NCBI GenBank assembly: GCA_023079485.1
Contig: CM041090.1
Span: forward strand, 2,585,180-2,649,179
Direction of reading: 5' to 3'
Length of the DNA: 64,000 nucleotides
From: Archilochus colubris
Lineage: Eukaryota; Chordata; Aves; Apodiformes; Trochilidae
Made by a program: the position numbers and the translations under genes. Every line of letters starts with the position of its first letter. The stretch's first letter is position 1. This document shows, in pieces, positions 47,601-59,600 of this stretch. The notes beneath the pieces are model-generated. The model was not told where the DNA came from and ran no database searches. It saw nothing but the letters and a program-made list of their open reading frames with translations.

Positions 47601-50600
47601 GGGTAAGAATTGGCAGTAATTTAAAAAAAAAAATCCATCTTTACTCCTTTGTATATGCCAAATTGTTGCCTCTGGAATTTAGAAACTATCTGGATTTGGA
47701 GTGTGAAAAGCTGAGTGGAGTTTTAAAGCTGAACATGAGCCAGCAGTGTGCCCAGGAGGCCAAGAAGGCCAATGGCATCCTGGGCTGGATCAGGAACAGC
47801 GTGGCCAGCAGGTCCAGGGAAGGGATTCTGTCCCTGTGCTCAGCCCTGGTGAGGCCACAGCTTGAGTCCTGTGTCCAGTTCTGGGCCCCTCAGCTCAGGA
47901 AGGAGATTGAGGTGCTGGAGCAGGTCCAGAGAAGAGCAAGGAGGCTGGGAAGGGATCCAGCACAAGTCCTGTGAGGAGAGGCTGAGGGAGCTGGGGGTGT
48001 TGAGGCTGGAGAAGAGGAGGCTCAGGGGAGACCTCATCACTCTCTCCAACTCCCTGAAAGGAGGTTGGAGCCAGGGGGGGGTTTGGGCTCTTTTCCCAGG
48101 CAACTCTCAGCAAGACAAGAGGGCAGGGTCTCAAGTTGTGCCAGGGGAGGTTTAGGTTGGATATTAGAATTTTTTTACGGAGAGGGTGATCAGACATTGG
48201 AATGGGCTGCCCAGGGAAGTAGTGGATTCTCCGTGTCTGGAGATATTTCAAAAGAGCCTGGATGTGGCACTCAGTGCCATGGGCTGGGAACTGCAGCGGG
48301 AGTGGATCAAGGGTTGGACTTGATGATCTCTGAGGTCCCTTCCAACCCAGACAATTCTAAGATTCTGTGACAGTTTCTAAAGTAAGTCAAGTTGTACTCT
48401 TAAGTGTGGATGGTTTTGTGTTTGTTGCTCTTTGTTTGTAGTCTGCATGCCTGTCTCCTCCTCAGAAAACAAGTATATCTTTTAATAGAGGCACAAGATT
48501 TGAAGTGAAAGGTTATGCATTGTAGTTCTGAGGTACTCTGGATGCCAATGTCACAGAAATCCCTGATGTTGAAGGAGCCTGGTAGTAGCCTATTCACAAA
48601 TTGCTGTCAGTATTGGGCATGGATTTTTGTTTTAATAAGCAAAAAAACAAGGGACACGTTTGAAGGGGGAAAAAAAAAACTGAAGAGAAGACTTTCAGGC
48701 GTGGCTTTTTTCAAGGATCAGAAGCAATGTGTGTTTTCATTTGTCTCACTCCTAGAACATCAGCCTCCCTACATCATTGCTGTGCTGCCAAGGTACGTGG
48801 AGATCCGCACGTTCGAACCCCGGCTCCTGGTGCAGAGCATTGAGCTGCAGAGACCACGCTTTATCACCTCTGGGGGGTATTGACTTCAACTGATTCTTAC
48901 TTTTCCTGGGCTGCATGGGTGTCATCACCATCTCTGAAAAATTCTACCTCCCTTGGCTTAAGAAGTAGCTTAGAAGTAGCAGTGTCAGGGTTTAACACTG
49001 GCCCAGCAATTAAACCGAGTGACAGATGCTCTCTATTAATATCTCTCTCCTCCCTGATAAAGAAAGGAGAGAGAATAAGGGAGAGAGACTTATGGGTTGG
49101 AAACTGAACTACACAGCTTTAATGAAACAGTAATGATAAATAGGAAAAATTTACTAAATAAATACAAGTATACAGGAAAATGGAAACCATGTTCCTTCCC
49201 CCTCTTTCCCCCAATAACTCTCACGTCACCACCGAGGCTGCAGGGCAGCCCTGGGAAAGTCCAGGCTGGAATCCTGGAGTCAGCAGCAGTCGGGAACTGG
49301 AGGCAGGAACACAGAGATATGGGCTGGGATGGATCAGGAGCACAGGCAGAGGAATGGATGGAATCCTCCCAGGATGCCGAAGCAAATCAGGGAACAGGCG
49401 AAGAAAGGGAAGCAGGAAGGGCAGGAAGCCAGAAAGCTGTAAACTGGAAGCTGGCTTGGCCCTCGTGATGCCTCAAATTTATACTGAGTATGAGGTGTAT
49501 GGGATGGAATACTCTGTTTGGTCAGTTCTGGCATCTATCTTGTCCATTCCTCCCCAAAGCAGGGCTGCAGGTGGGACCTCTTTATTCCTTCTGGAGGGTA
49601 AAATGTTCCCCAGAGCTGAGCAGTGTCCTTGGCTCTGCACACCAGTCTCTAGCAGTAACTATAAACATGGAGTGTTATCAGTCCTAGAAGCACACACTGT
49701 CTGAGAAACTTGCTGTTCATTTCAGCAAGTGCAGCTACTTACAAGAGACTGAGCTAAAAGCAAAAGTACAAGACAGAAAATCACCTTTATCCTGGCCCAA
49801 AGCAGGACAAGCAGTTAATTATATTTTATCAGTGTATGGGTTGAGGCCATATCGTGAGGTGTAAGCAGAGCTGAGTGTCCTTGGGAATTTCTGAACACTG
49901 GGGATACATTCTTCTCCTTTTTGCTTTGCTATATTGTATCTGATTGATTGGGTAATTACCTTTTTCTCAGTGCCAGAGCTTAGTAACTGAACTTTTTGTC
50001 TTGTTTACAGCACAAATATTATATATGTGGCAAGTAATCACTTTGTTTGGCGGCTCATTCCGGTGTCCATAGCCACACAGATCCAGCAGCTCCTGCAGGA
50101 CAAGCAGTTTGAGTTGGCTTTGCAGTTGGCAGTAAGTACTCAAAAACCTTTGGGTTTGCAGTGGATGCATTAGTGTGGAAGTACAGAGAAGGATGTTTTG
50201 TCTTCTGTTTGACTGGAGCTAGGCTGGAGAATTTAACCTCCCTGCTATCCCCTTGGCACAAACTGCTAACTCTATAGCTTTTTTGTTTTGTGCTGCCATC
50301 TTTTTAGTATGGCTTGAATTTTGAGGTGCCCTCCTGTATGTGAAAGATTTTTTTCTCAGCTGTTTAATTGGTCAGTTTCTTCAGGCTGCTTGTAAAAAGT
50401 TCTTGAAGTTGTGCCTGTGACCAGGATTTTTACTATTGGCCCTCCACATTGTTCCAAAACCATAATTTCTTAAAGATGCTGAAGCAGTGTGATTAATTAT
50501 AGTGCTCTACCTGTTTAAGAGTTTTTATATTTTCCAGAAACTTCCCTGGAACTATACTAAAATGAATTAACTGCATTTCGTGTTGCTAACTTGAAAAAAT

Positions 50601-53600
50601 TTGAAAAAGTAAATGAGTGAAGAGGGAGTTGCTGTGATAGAGTGAGTGTATAGATAACCAGAGGCAGCTTTCAGACCTTCCAGGTTATCTCAGTGATGCA
50701 GTAAGCATCTAAAAATTACTGTGAGAAGTGTTCACTTAGAAGATTGAACTTTTTCTTCCTCTTTCTGAAGCATAATTTTGCTATTTCTGTAGAGTGTTTC
50801 CTTCTCATCTATAAGGCCCAAGGGTTTTTAATGTTTGTTATTTTGTATGTGTGTAGGAAATGAAGGATGATTCAGATAGTGAGAAGAGACAACAAATTGA
50901 CCACATAAAGAACCTCTTTGCCTTCAACCTCTTCTGCCAAAAGCGATTTGATGAATCCATGCAAGTCTTTGCTAAGCTTGGTACAGGTAAATGTTTGCCT
51001 TCACATTGAGATACCCAGGGTAGGAGGAATCAAAGGATATTGTGTGGCTATTGTGTGGGTTTTAGTTTTTTCTGCTTTGTTTTTATTTTCAAACAGCAGT
51101 GTCTTGTGCAGACCACTCCCCTGTGAATAGCAGATAGCATAAGTTACTATTGGCTTTTTTGTGAAACTGATTATAGTACTTAGTTAACTTTAGGCAGAGA
51201 GTTAAGTTAAATCATTAGTTTGCCCTTTGTGCAGGATATATTTGTATGGTAGGCTATTTTGTATGTTATATGCTATTGTACAGCATGTGTAGCATCTACA
51301 CAGACCCTTGAAATGGAGTGTTTCAGTAGGAGCCAAAAGCCTCCTTGTAGCTTGGAGTGAAACATAAGGGACAGCTGTAGATTTGCTAAATCCTTGAATT
51401 GGGACCAAGCTGAGGACCCTTAAAACTTTTTCCTGTTTAATGGGCCTGATTAAGTCAGAAAACTTCTATGTGATTTGGGAAGTCAAAATTGTCTCTGATG
51501 CTGGTCTTCTGGTTTGTACCAGGAGTATTTGAGGAACACTGGTAGGTTGGACTGTACAAAAGAACAATGCTTAAGACTTAGATTGTTTTATTGATGACAG
51601 CACATCCCTCATGCATCTAAACCTAGAACTTGTTTTGATGACACTTAGTATCATATTTACTTTGAAAAACTACTGAGTAAACTTCCTTTACTTTGAAAAG
51701 GACTGAGAACTTGAAATTCTTTTAAGTAATTTTGAATTTTCTTCAGCTCCATGAAAATGGGTCTTCAGTAGTTACAGGTGTAGCTATTTAGTTCTTGCTT
51801 CAAAAAAACAACCATAAATCTTCTCTTAAAACATTGCTTGTTCCTAGAAAACCCATCCTACTGTCAGAGTTGCTAATGCTGGGATTCTGTAAAAGGATCA
51901 GTAAAAGGATTGTAGTGCATGTCCTCTAGGTGTGCCCAGGGCTCAGGTTGGACCTTACTGTGATTGGATTTTGGAACAGTCTTTCTCCTGCTTCTTTTGC
52001 CTTGTTTTAGCATCTTTTCTGTAATAAGCCAACTGTGTTATCTGGAACCTTATGGGCATACAAGATGACTTCAAACAGCTCTGTTGGAAAGCCAAGCTTG
52101 CTCAAGGGTTCCATCCCTTTAAGAGTCTCCAGAAATAATGTTATGAACGGTTACTAATACCAGTTATTTTTTGCTTAGATCCCACTCATGTGATGGGTCT
52201 GTATCCTGACCTCCTGCCCACAGATTACAGGAAGCAGCTGCAGTATCCCAACCCCCTGCCAGGGCTCTCTGGGGCAGAGCTGGAGAAGGCACACTTAGCT
52301 CTGATAGACTACCTAACACAAGTGAGTGCACCTCTGTCTGGGTTTAGAACAAGCTTATTCAGTTTTAGTGTATTTTGGTGGTTAACTTAGGTGTACTGCT
52401 GCTTTGCACATCAACTCCAGCTCTGTCAGGCTGTCTTTGTGGTTGGAAACTCTGGCAGTAGCTTTTGAGAAAGCAGGGTCACTGGAAGGTGTGAGGTGAC
52501 CCACAGTTATGTGGAAGACATCACATAAGACTTATGGGAGGACTGAACAAAATTTACTTACTCACCAGATGTGAACAAGTGCAGTCTTTTATTTATTACT
52601 AGTAGCCTTCTAAAGATGACTTGGAAAATTTACTTACTCACCAGATGTGAACAAGGCAGTTTTATTTATTACTAGTAGCCTTCTAAAGATGACATGGATC
52701 TTTTGGTTTTGGTGGCTATTGTGGAGGGCACTCAATTCAGGAGACAGATCCTAAGCATGCATTAAAAGGTAGAACAGGAGGTGGGAGGTACTGTACCTTC
52801 CTGCCCTCTTGATTTTGTCATAACTGGTATCTAAATTGTTCTGTTGCCATCCTTACTAGACTAAAAGGAAACTTGTGTATTCAGGGAGGATGCTTTTTTG
52901 GGCCTAGTGTTTCAAAACCAAAATAGTTTTCCAAGTGTTGTAAATGTCTCCTGAATTCTCTAAAATGCCTGTATTTGGGTCAACACTGTTTCTTTCTGTT
53001 TTCCCAAGACTCTGAACATCGTGCAAAACTATAAATTTGCAAAATCAATGTATATACCTGAAGGTAGTTGGAAAGGTGATGTGCTGAATAGTTAGAAACA
53101 ATAAAAATTCTTTATTAAGCAGTTGGAAAAAAAAAGTTAATAAGTGCTTTAATCTCTTTAATTATTTTTTTTTTTACTTGGTGGCTTATATTTGCTGAAT
53201 TGGGATGGAGAGTTCCATGGCCTTTTCCTGTTAAAATTTCATTTGATGTCCTGCAGAAAAGAAGTCAGCTGGTGAAGAAGCTAAATGATTCTGACCATCA
53301 GTCCAGCACCTCCCCTCTTATGGAGGGAACACCTACAATCAAATCCAAAAAGAAGCTGCTACAAATCATTGATACTACCCTATTAAAGTGTTACCTTCAT
53401 GTGAGTTTCTTCTTGGTCTAGAGGCACTTCGGTGTAATTTAGTTTTCCCACTGGTCAGGAAGCAGCTTTGGTGGAATAAAGTAGATGTGTCTGTTTCTGG
53501 TTGCTCCCTCTATGAAGAGAATGTGGCCATGTCTCTGTATTTTGAAGTTCCAATGAAAGCTTCTTGTAGAGCCTTGTACTGTGAAGTATAGGAGAACACA

Positions 53601-56600
53601 ATTTTTGCTGTCAACAGTGTTTTGAAAGCTGCCCTCTGTTATTGAAGAGGAGTAGCTCTGCTTTATTTTCTTTCTGTCTCAACAAATTATGGAAATGAAG
53701 GTGGGCTTTGCTTTAAGCTGTCTTTTCTTATGCTTTTTTTTTTTTTTATTTCCCCCCAACTCAGGTTTTGTACTAAGCTTTAGGAGGTGCCCATTAGAAG
53801 TATGTTTAAGTGCTCTCTTTTCTGCTTGCAGACAAATGTAGCACTGGTGGCACCACTGCTACGTCTGGAGAACAATCACTGCCATATTGAGGAGAGTGAG
53901 CATGTACTGAAGAAGGCACACAAATACAGTGAGCTCATTATACTCTATGAGAAGAAAGGTCTGCATGAGAAAGGTAAATATGAGGCCAGGGTGAAGAGAT
54001 GAAAAGGGGTACAAGCATGTTATTCCTAGTACTGAGTTTTAACTTCAGAGGGCAAGCAGTATTCTGAGGAGGCTGTTTCTGAGTCTGTATTGTGATTAAA
54101 TTGGGTTTTGTTCCTGTTACCTATTTCATCAGTGTATTTAAAACAAAACTTTATTATGTCTCTGCTAGCAGAACAGGAAAAATGCACTTTTTTTGTGGCT
54201 CAAATTTGAATGATAATTGGGATTATAAAGTAATGAACCTTTTTGTTTTTCTGCAAGCATTACAGGTACTGGTGGATCAGTCAAAGAAAGCCAACTCCCC
54301 CTTGAAGGGTCATGAGAGGACAGTACAGTATCTGCAGCATTTGGGTGAGTGAAAGGAGAGCATCAGTTTAAGATGTTGCTTTTGTTGAGCTTGGTGGTTG
54401 TTCTACTCTTCAGCAACTTTGTATAGACTGTCAAACTCGAGGGCATCCTTCTCATCTCTGATTTCTAGCATAATGCAAACTTCAAGGATTAGCTCACGAG
54501 CACCTTGCTGAAACTTGGATATCTTATTGGAAGACTTTCCTATTTCTGATAAAAATTTTCATTAGTACATAATGTGCAATAACATTTTGCAGTTTCTTCC
54601 AGTGCTGATTTACCATTACTGACCAAAGGAAAATCTAATGTCTAGGTTAGGCTTTCCAGCTTCAAGTTAAACTTTCATTTGCTGGGGCTTATAGTAGCAT
54701 CTTCCCTGAGATGAAGAATCCTATATGAAGTTTTTTTTTTTCATTTGTTTAGGTAGATCTAGATAATGACCTTCACTATTCATTGTCAACTCCCAAGTCC
54801 TTTTTTTGCTCTGCTACTTCTGAGACTAGTTGCCTCCTATCCAATAATATTATTTATTTTTCAATGCACAACTCTTTTATGTATCACACTAATGGTTGGG
54901 GAGGGAGTAGTTGATGAGGGAGATAATTTTGTTCACCTCCTAGTCTTGTTGGCTTGTAGGTCTGTAGGTTTGGAACCTAGTCTTGTAGGTTTGATATTTT
55001 TCTATAATTACTTCTTTTAAGAAGAAACTGCTGTTTATTCAATGATGATACTTACAGTGACATTGAGACCCTTTCTGTTTATGCCAGGTCTCTCTCTTAG
55101 ACTTTCTAATTCACTGGGTAATGTCACTCATCTTAGAGAAGTGCGGGTATGTTATATTCAGCATACAAAAAACCTTTTAATTTTGTTTAAAAAACAATTG
55201 TAATCTTGGTATATTTATTTAAATTGTCAGCTATATTCATTTGTTTTACCTGAGATTGATGATATTGAAGACTATCCAAGTTATAAGTTTAGCAGCTTGC
55301 TAAATTTCTTTTAGACTTCTGGAGCTTCTGTGTTTCAGGACCTCCTGAAAATCAGTTTTCTCATATGCTTCTTGCTCAGCCCTTTAAAAATGACAGAAGA
55401 TATTTGGGTCTGTTCCATTTAGAATAATGAAATACAGTGGAAACAGACTAGAAAGTTAACTATTGCTAGTAAATGGAACACTTTACACTGGTCTCAGATG
55501 CAGATTCCTCCCCTAAGTAAGCAGCAGAAATGTAATATACTCTGTGTGTTTATCTGAACTGCACATTCTGCCTGGATTAACTGATAAATGTAATTTCTGG
55601 GATTCCCTTAAATAAGATGGTTTTTCAGTCTATGGGATTTCTACACATTTTTCCTTCTGCCCTCCCTTCTTTTAAGAAGGCTTCTTGTAGTTGTAAAATT
55701 CTAAAATGTATTTTAAAAATTATTTTTTAAATTTTAAGTGAAATGTATTTTTGGTTGCTTTCACCTACGTTCTGAATGAAGTAAAAACTCTTCTGTAGTC
55801 ATCTCTTTTCTGTATGTTTCTTGGCATTTATGAATTGTTCTTACAAAGTTTTTAGAGAATATTTTCTCCAGACTTGTAGCTGTTGTTTTTTAAGTCATGG
55901 AGTAAAGATTACTGATTTGGATTTGATACTTGCCATGTGTTCACAGAGTAAGCACTTACTGTTCATTACATCAAAGCAAATATTAATTCTTTATTAAGAA
56001 TATTAATTGTTATTAATTATATATATTACATATAGTTATATTAATTACATCAAAGCAAATATTAATTGTTAATGATTGGCTGTGTCCATCAGAAACATAC
56101 TTTTGTCTGTGTAGGCATAGGGGAGTTATACATTTGATTGGTTCTGTATTACATCATTGTTTATCTGTTAAGATAGTTTTGTGCAGCACATCTTCCTATC
56201 ATAGCTCATATTTAAATTGTAAGGAATGAAGTTTTCTCTTCTGTCTCTTATTCCATGTGAGAACTTCCTCCCAGGACTACTTCTTGCCTTTATTTAAATT
56301 TTTAAGCTAGCAAACTCAGTACCATACAATGTTCTGTTAATTCAGCAAGCTGATTGAAGTTCAGTGAAATTCAGGCACTTGATCTTGGTGCCACTGTTTA
56401 GTTTCTGAAAGTTTGAAATTGGCTCTTCTGGTGGTGGCTGTTTTAATTGGTTTACTTCGTAGTCTTTTTTTTTTTCTTTTTTAATACTGCCATGATGAAA
56501 ATACTGCTTGCTTTAAATATTTCAAAAGTAACTTAGTCCTGATGATATTGTGGGATGAAGAAAAGCAAATATTGGCTGTCTTTTAGGACAGTTTGTGTAG

Positions 56601-59600
56601 GTTTCTTCTTTCTTACATTGTTAGGGCAGTGAATGCCTCAGTGGTTCTGATCAGGAGGATGCAGAGAAAGTGATGTTTAACACGTTTAATAAATTTTGAG
56701 TATGAAGTTGTCCAAATGAAAGTATTCTTTTAGGAGAGGCAGGTCCTACTGTTCCTTAAAACCTGGAAAGTTATTACCTGTCATGAAGTTTTTTATGTTT
56801 CTCTTTACTATTTGTTCAGAAGTATTTGGCCATTTGCTATAAAAGTCCTTAGACTGGCAGGCTGGAAGTGGGATGAAGGGAATTACACAAGTGAAAAGTA
56901 CAGTATTTTTTCCTACCCTAATAAAAACAAAATGTATGGGTAGACTTTTGGAATGTGATTAAGACAGTTGAGCTTGGTTTTGGTCTGAATTGCTTACATT
57001 TGGTGGCAATTAGTGTTTCAGTGACTTCTTTTTTCTGTTTGAAATTATGTTTGCAAAGTAATGAAATTGTAGCTCCAGTCTGGAATGTATTTGCTTGACT
57101 TGAGCAGGGAAAAAAACCAAATTGTGCTCTATAAATTAAGTTTGCTGGCTCTGAAAGCACCTGCTGGTGTTGTGAGTGGGCAGATCTTTAGAATGGTAAC
57201 ATGGAGCACTGCTGCTTCTTGTATTCCAGGCACAGAAAACTTGCACTTGGTATTCTCCTACTCTGTCTGGGTGCTAAGAGATTTTCCTGAAGATGGGCTG
57301 AAGGTAAGTGTGGCTGAAACAGGCTCCTTGCCACTGGAATTCTTAGTGTAGTGCATGCAAGTAAGAAAACTCAATGTAAGAAGCTGTGTATTAATGTTAA
57401 ATCCATGTAAATATGTATAGTGTATGCTTTTTATGTTCACTGTTGTGGTAGGATGAGCAGCAGATAGAGCAGTACAGCCTTTCAGTTGTTCTATGCTTTT
57501 CCATTCTTGGAATACCTTATCTTGTAATAAGCAGCTGGGAACCTTTGATACAACATTTAATGCTGTTGTCATGCATTTTATACAAGACCCTGCCTGAGTA
57601 TTCAAGTATCAAGTGTTAATTTGTCTTTCTTATTTTCCCTTTGACATAGAATCAACTTCCCATTTGGGAGGTGTTGGGCACTAGAAGAGTGTTAACTAAG
57701 ACAGAAGTGGGGATCTTTGTTCATCCTTCAGCTGTGAGATAGCTTCTGAGGGCCTGAATAAGCTGCTCAGATTTTTTTATGCTTCTTGTACTTCCTCTTT
57801 GGACATGTGTGATATTCTGGGCTTCAGTGCTTCACTCTGACCACTTAATTAAAAAAAAAAAATTAAGAAAATCACCATTCTGTGGATAAAATTTTGTTTA
57901 ACAGATATTTACAGAAGACCTCCCAGAAGTTGAAGCTTTGCCACGAGACAAAGTCCTCAGTTTCTTGATAGAAAATTTTAAAAGCTTGACTATTCCTTAT
58001 CTGGTAAGAACTCTCTTCTGGTGCATTACATTCAGTACAACATGTTGCAGGGAGTGCTTTAGTTTTCCAGGCTTGGTGGAACCTGATGCTGTGTCAGAGA
58101 ATGCTGGCTTTGCTATAGGTTGTGCAAAGGAAACATAAAATATGTTTAATCCTGAAGTCAAGCTTGGTAAAGGCAAGCATGGCACTGTTACTTACAACAA
58201 ATTACTTCCCAGAAGAAGTCTCCCTCACTGAACCTGAACATCTAATTGCAGGAACACATCATTCATGTCTGGGAAGAAACTGGTGCAGACTTCCACAACT
58301 GTCTGATCCAGCTGTACTGTGAGAAAGTGCAGGGCTTAATGAAGGATTATCTCAGTTCTTTCCCTGCAGGTATGTTTAGCCTTTTCTGATGGCAAGATCA
58401 GGGACATGGGACAGCATGGGGGATGCTTTACAGTGTATTGTTGTAAGCCTGTTCCCATGCAGAAGAAGGTATCCCAAGTGATGAGGAAACTGAACAACAG
58501 AACTTGTGGGTTTGTAGGAAGTCCAGTTTATTGCCTCTTTAGAGATCCTAAGGGACCAAGTGACACTTTGTTCATGATTAAGTGGAATGGCAGCTACTGT
58601 TTTCTGAGTTCTGCACATTAAGGGCAGGGAAGAGTGTTGAATAACTGAGTCTGTTATTTACCCAGTGACTTGTTGTGTGTTAAGAAACTGAAGTAATTTT
58701 GCGGGTGCACTGGAATCCCAGCCCATGGGATCATCAGCTTCATCAGCATTTGGTTTCTCCTCATAATGACTTCTCCTTATACGTGTACTAGTGTACTTAA
58801 GTAGTTGTAATATGGTAGCTTATGTTGTTTTCTTCCATATAGATAAAATTCCAGTGCCTGCTGGGGAGGAAGGAGGAGACTTGGGGGATTACCGGAAAAA
58901 GCTTCTGCTTTTTCTAGAGAAGTCCATCTGGTATGAACCCAGTCGACTGATAAGTGACTTCCCTTTTGATGGTGAGTTCAGTTTCCACAGGTTAAACCCT
59001 AGCTTACAGCATTGTACAGTAAAACCTCTCTTACTGTAGGATGATGTTCACTGGAAGCAGAAGGTGGCTGTATCTGTAGATGTACTCCACTGGTGTGGAT
59101 GCTAGCTCTGTTTTTCCTAGGCTTACCAGTCTGTACAGGATTCCTGTAGCTGTTGGCCTAAGGTCTTATGGCACCCTCATCACTAAAATATTTAGTCTGA
59201 CTTTGTGATGAGCCTAGATTGCTCAACAGATTTGAAGTTTTAAAAAGCATGACAGTTTAAGAGTTAAAAAAAATGAAGAAGACATAACACATTAGTGCAG
59301 CTAGTGCGAAATAGATGCACAGTTTCACTGTGACTTTAACCTGTGCTCAGACTACAGTTTAAAGTTTTTCTGTTAGTCTGGTCACTAATGGAGCTGATGT
59401 TGTCATCTCTGTGTGTAGCTATTGATTAATCCTACTTGCTGTCACTAGGTCTCCTAGAAGAACGTGCTCTGCTCCTGGGTCGTATGGGGAAGCATGAACA
59501 AGCTTTGTTTATTTATGTTCATATTTTGAAGGACACCAAGATGGCTGAAAAGTAAGGGTTTCCTTGTTTTTGCAAGATGTTGTTTGCTCAGTATGCTATG

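Noticed and set aside
48515..48883. 122-codon frame covering a VPS39 exon with a 5' extension
   Set aside because: Only 48756-48876 is coding; the upstream part is intron read-through and the splice acceptor at 48751-48755 is clear.
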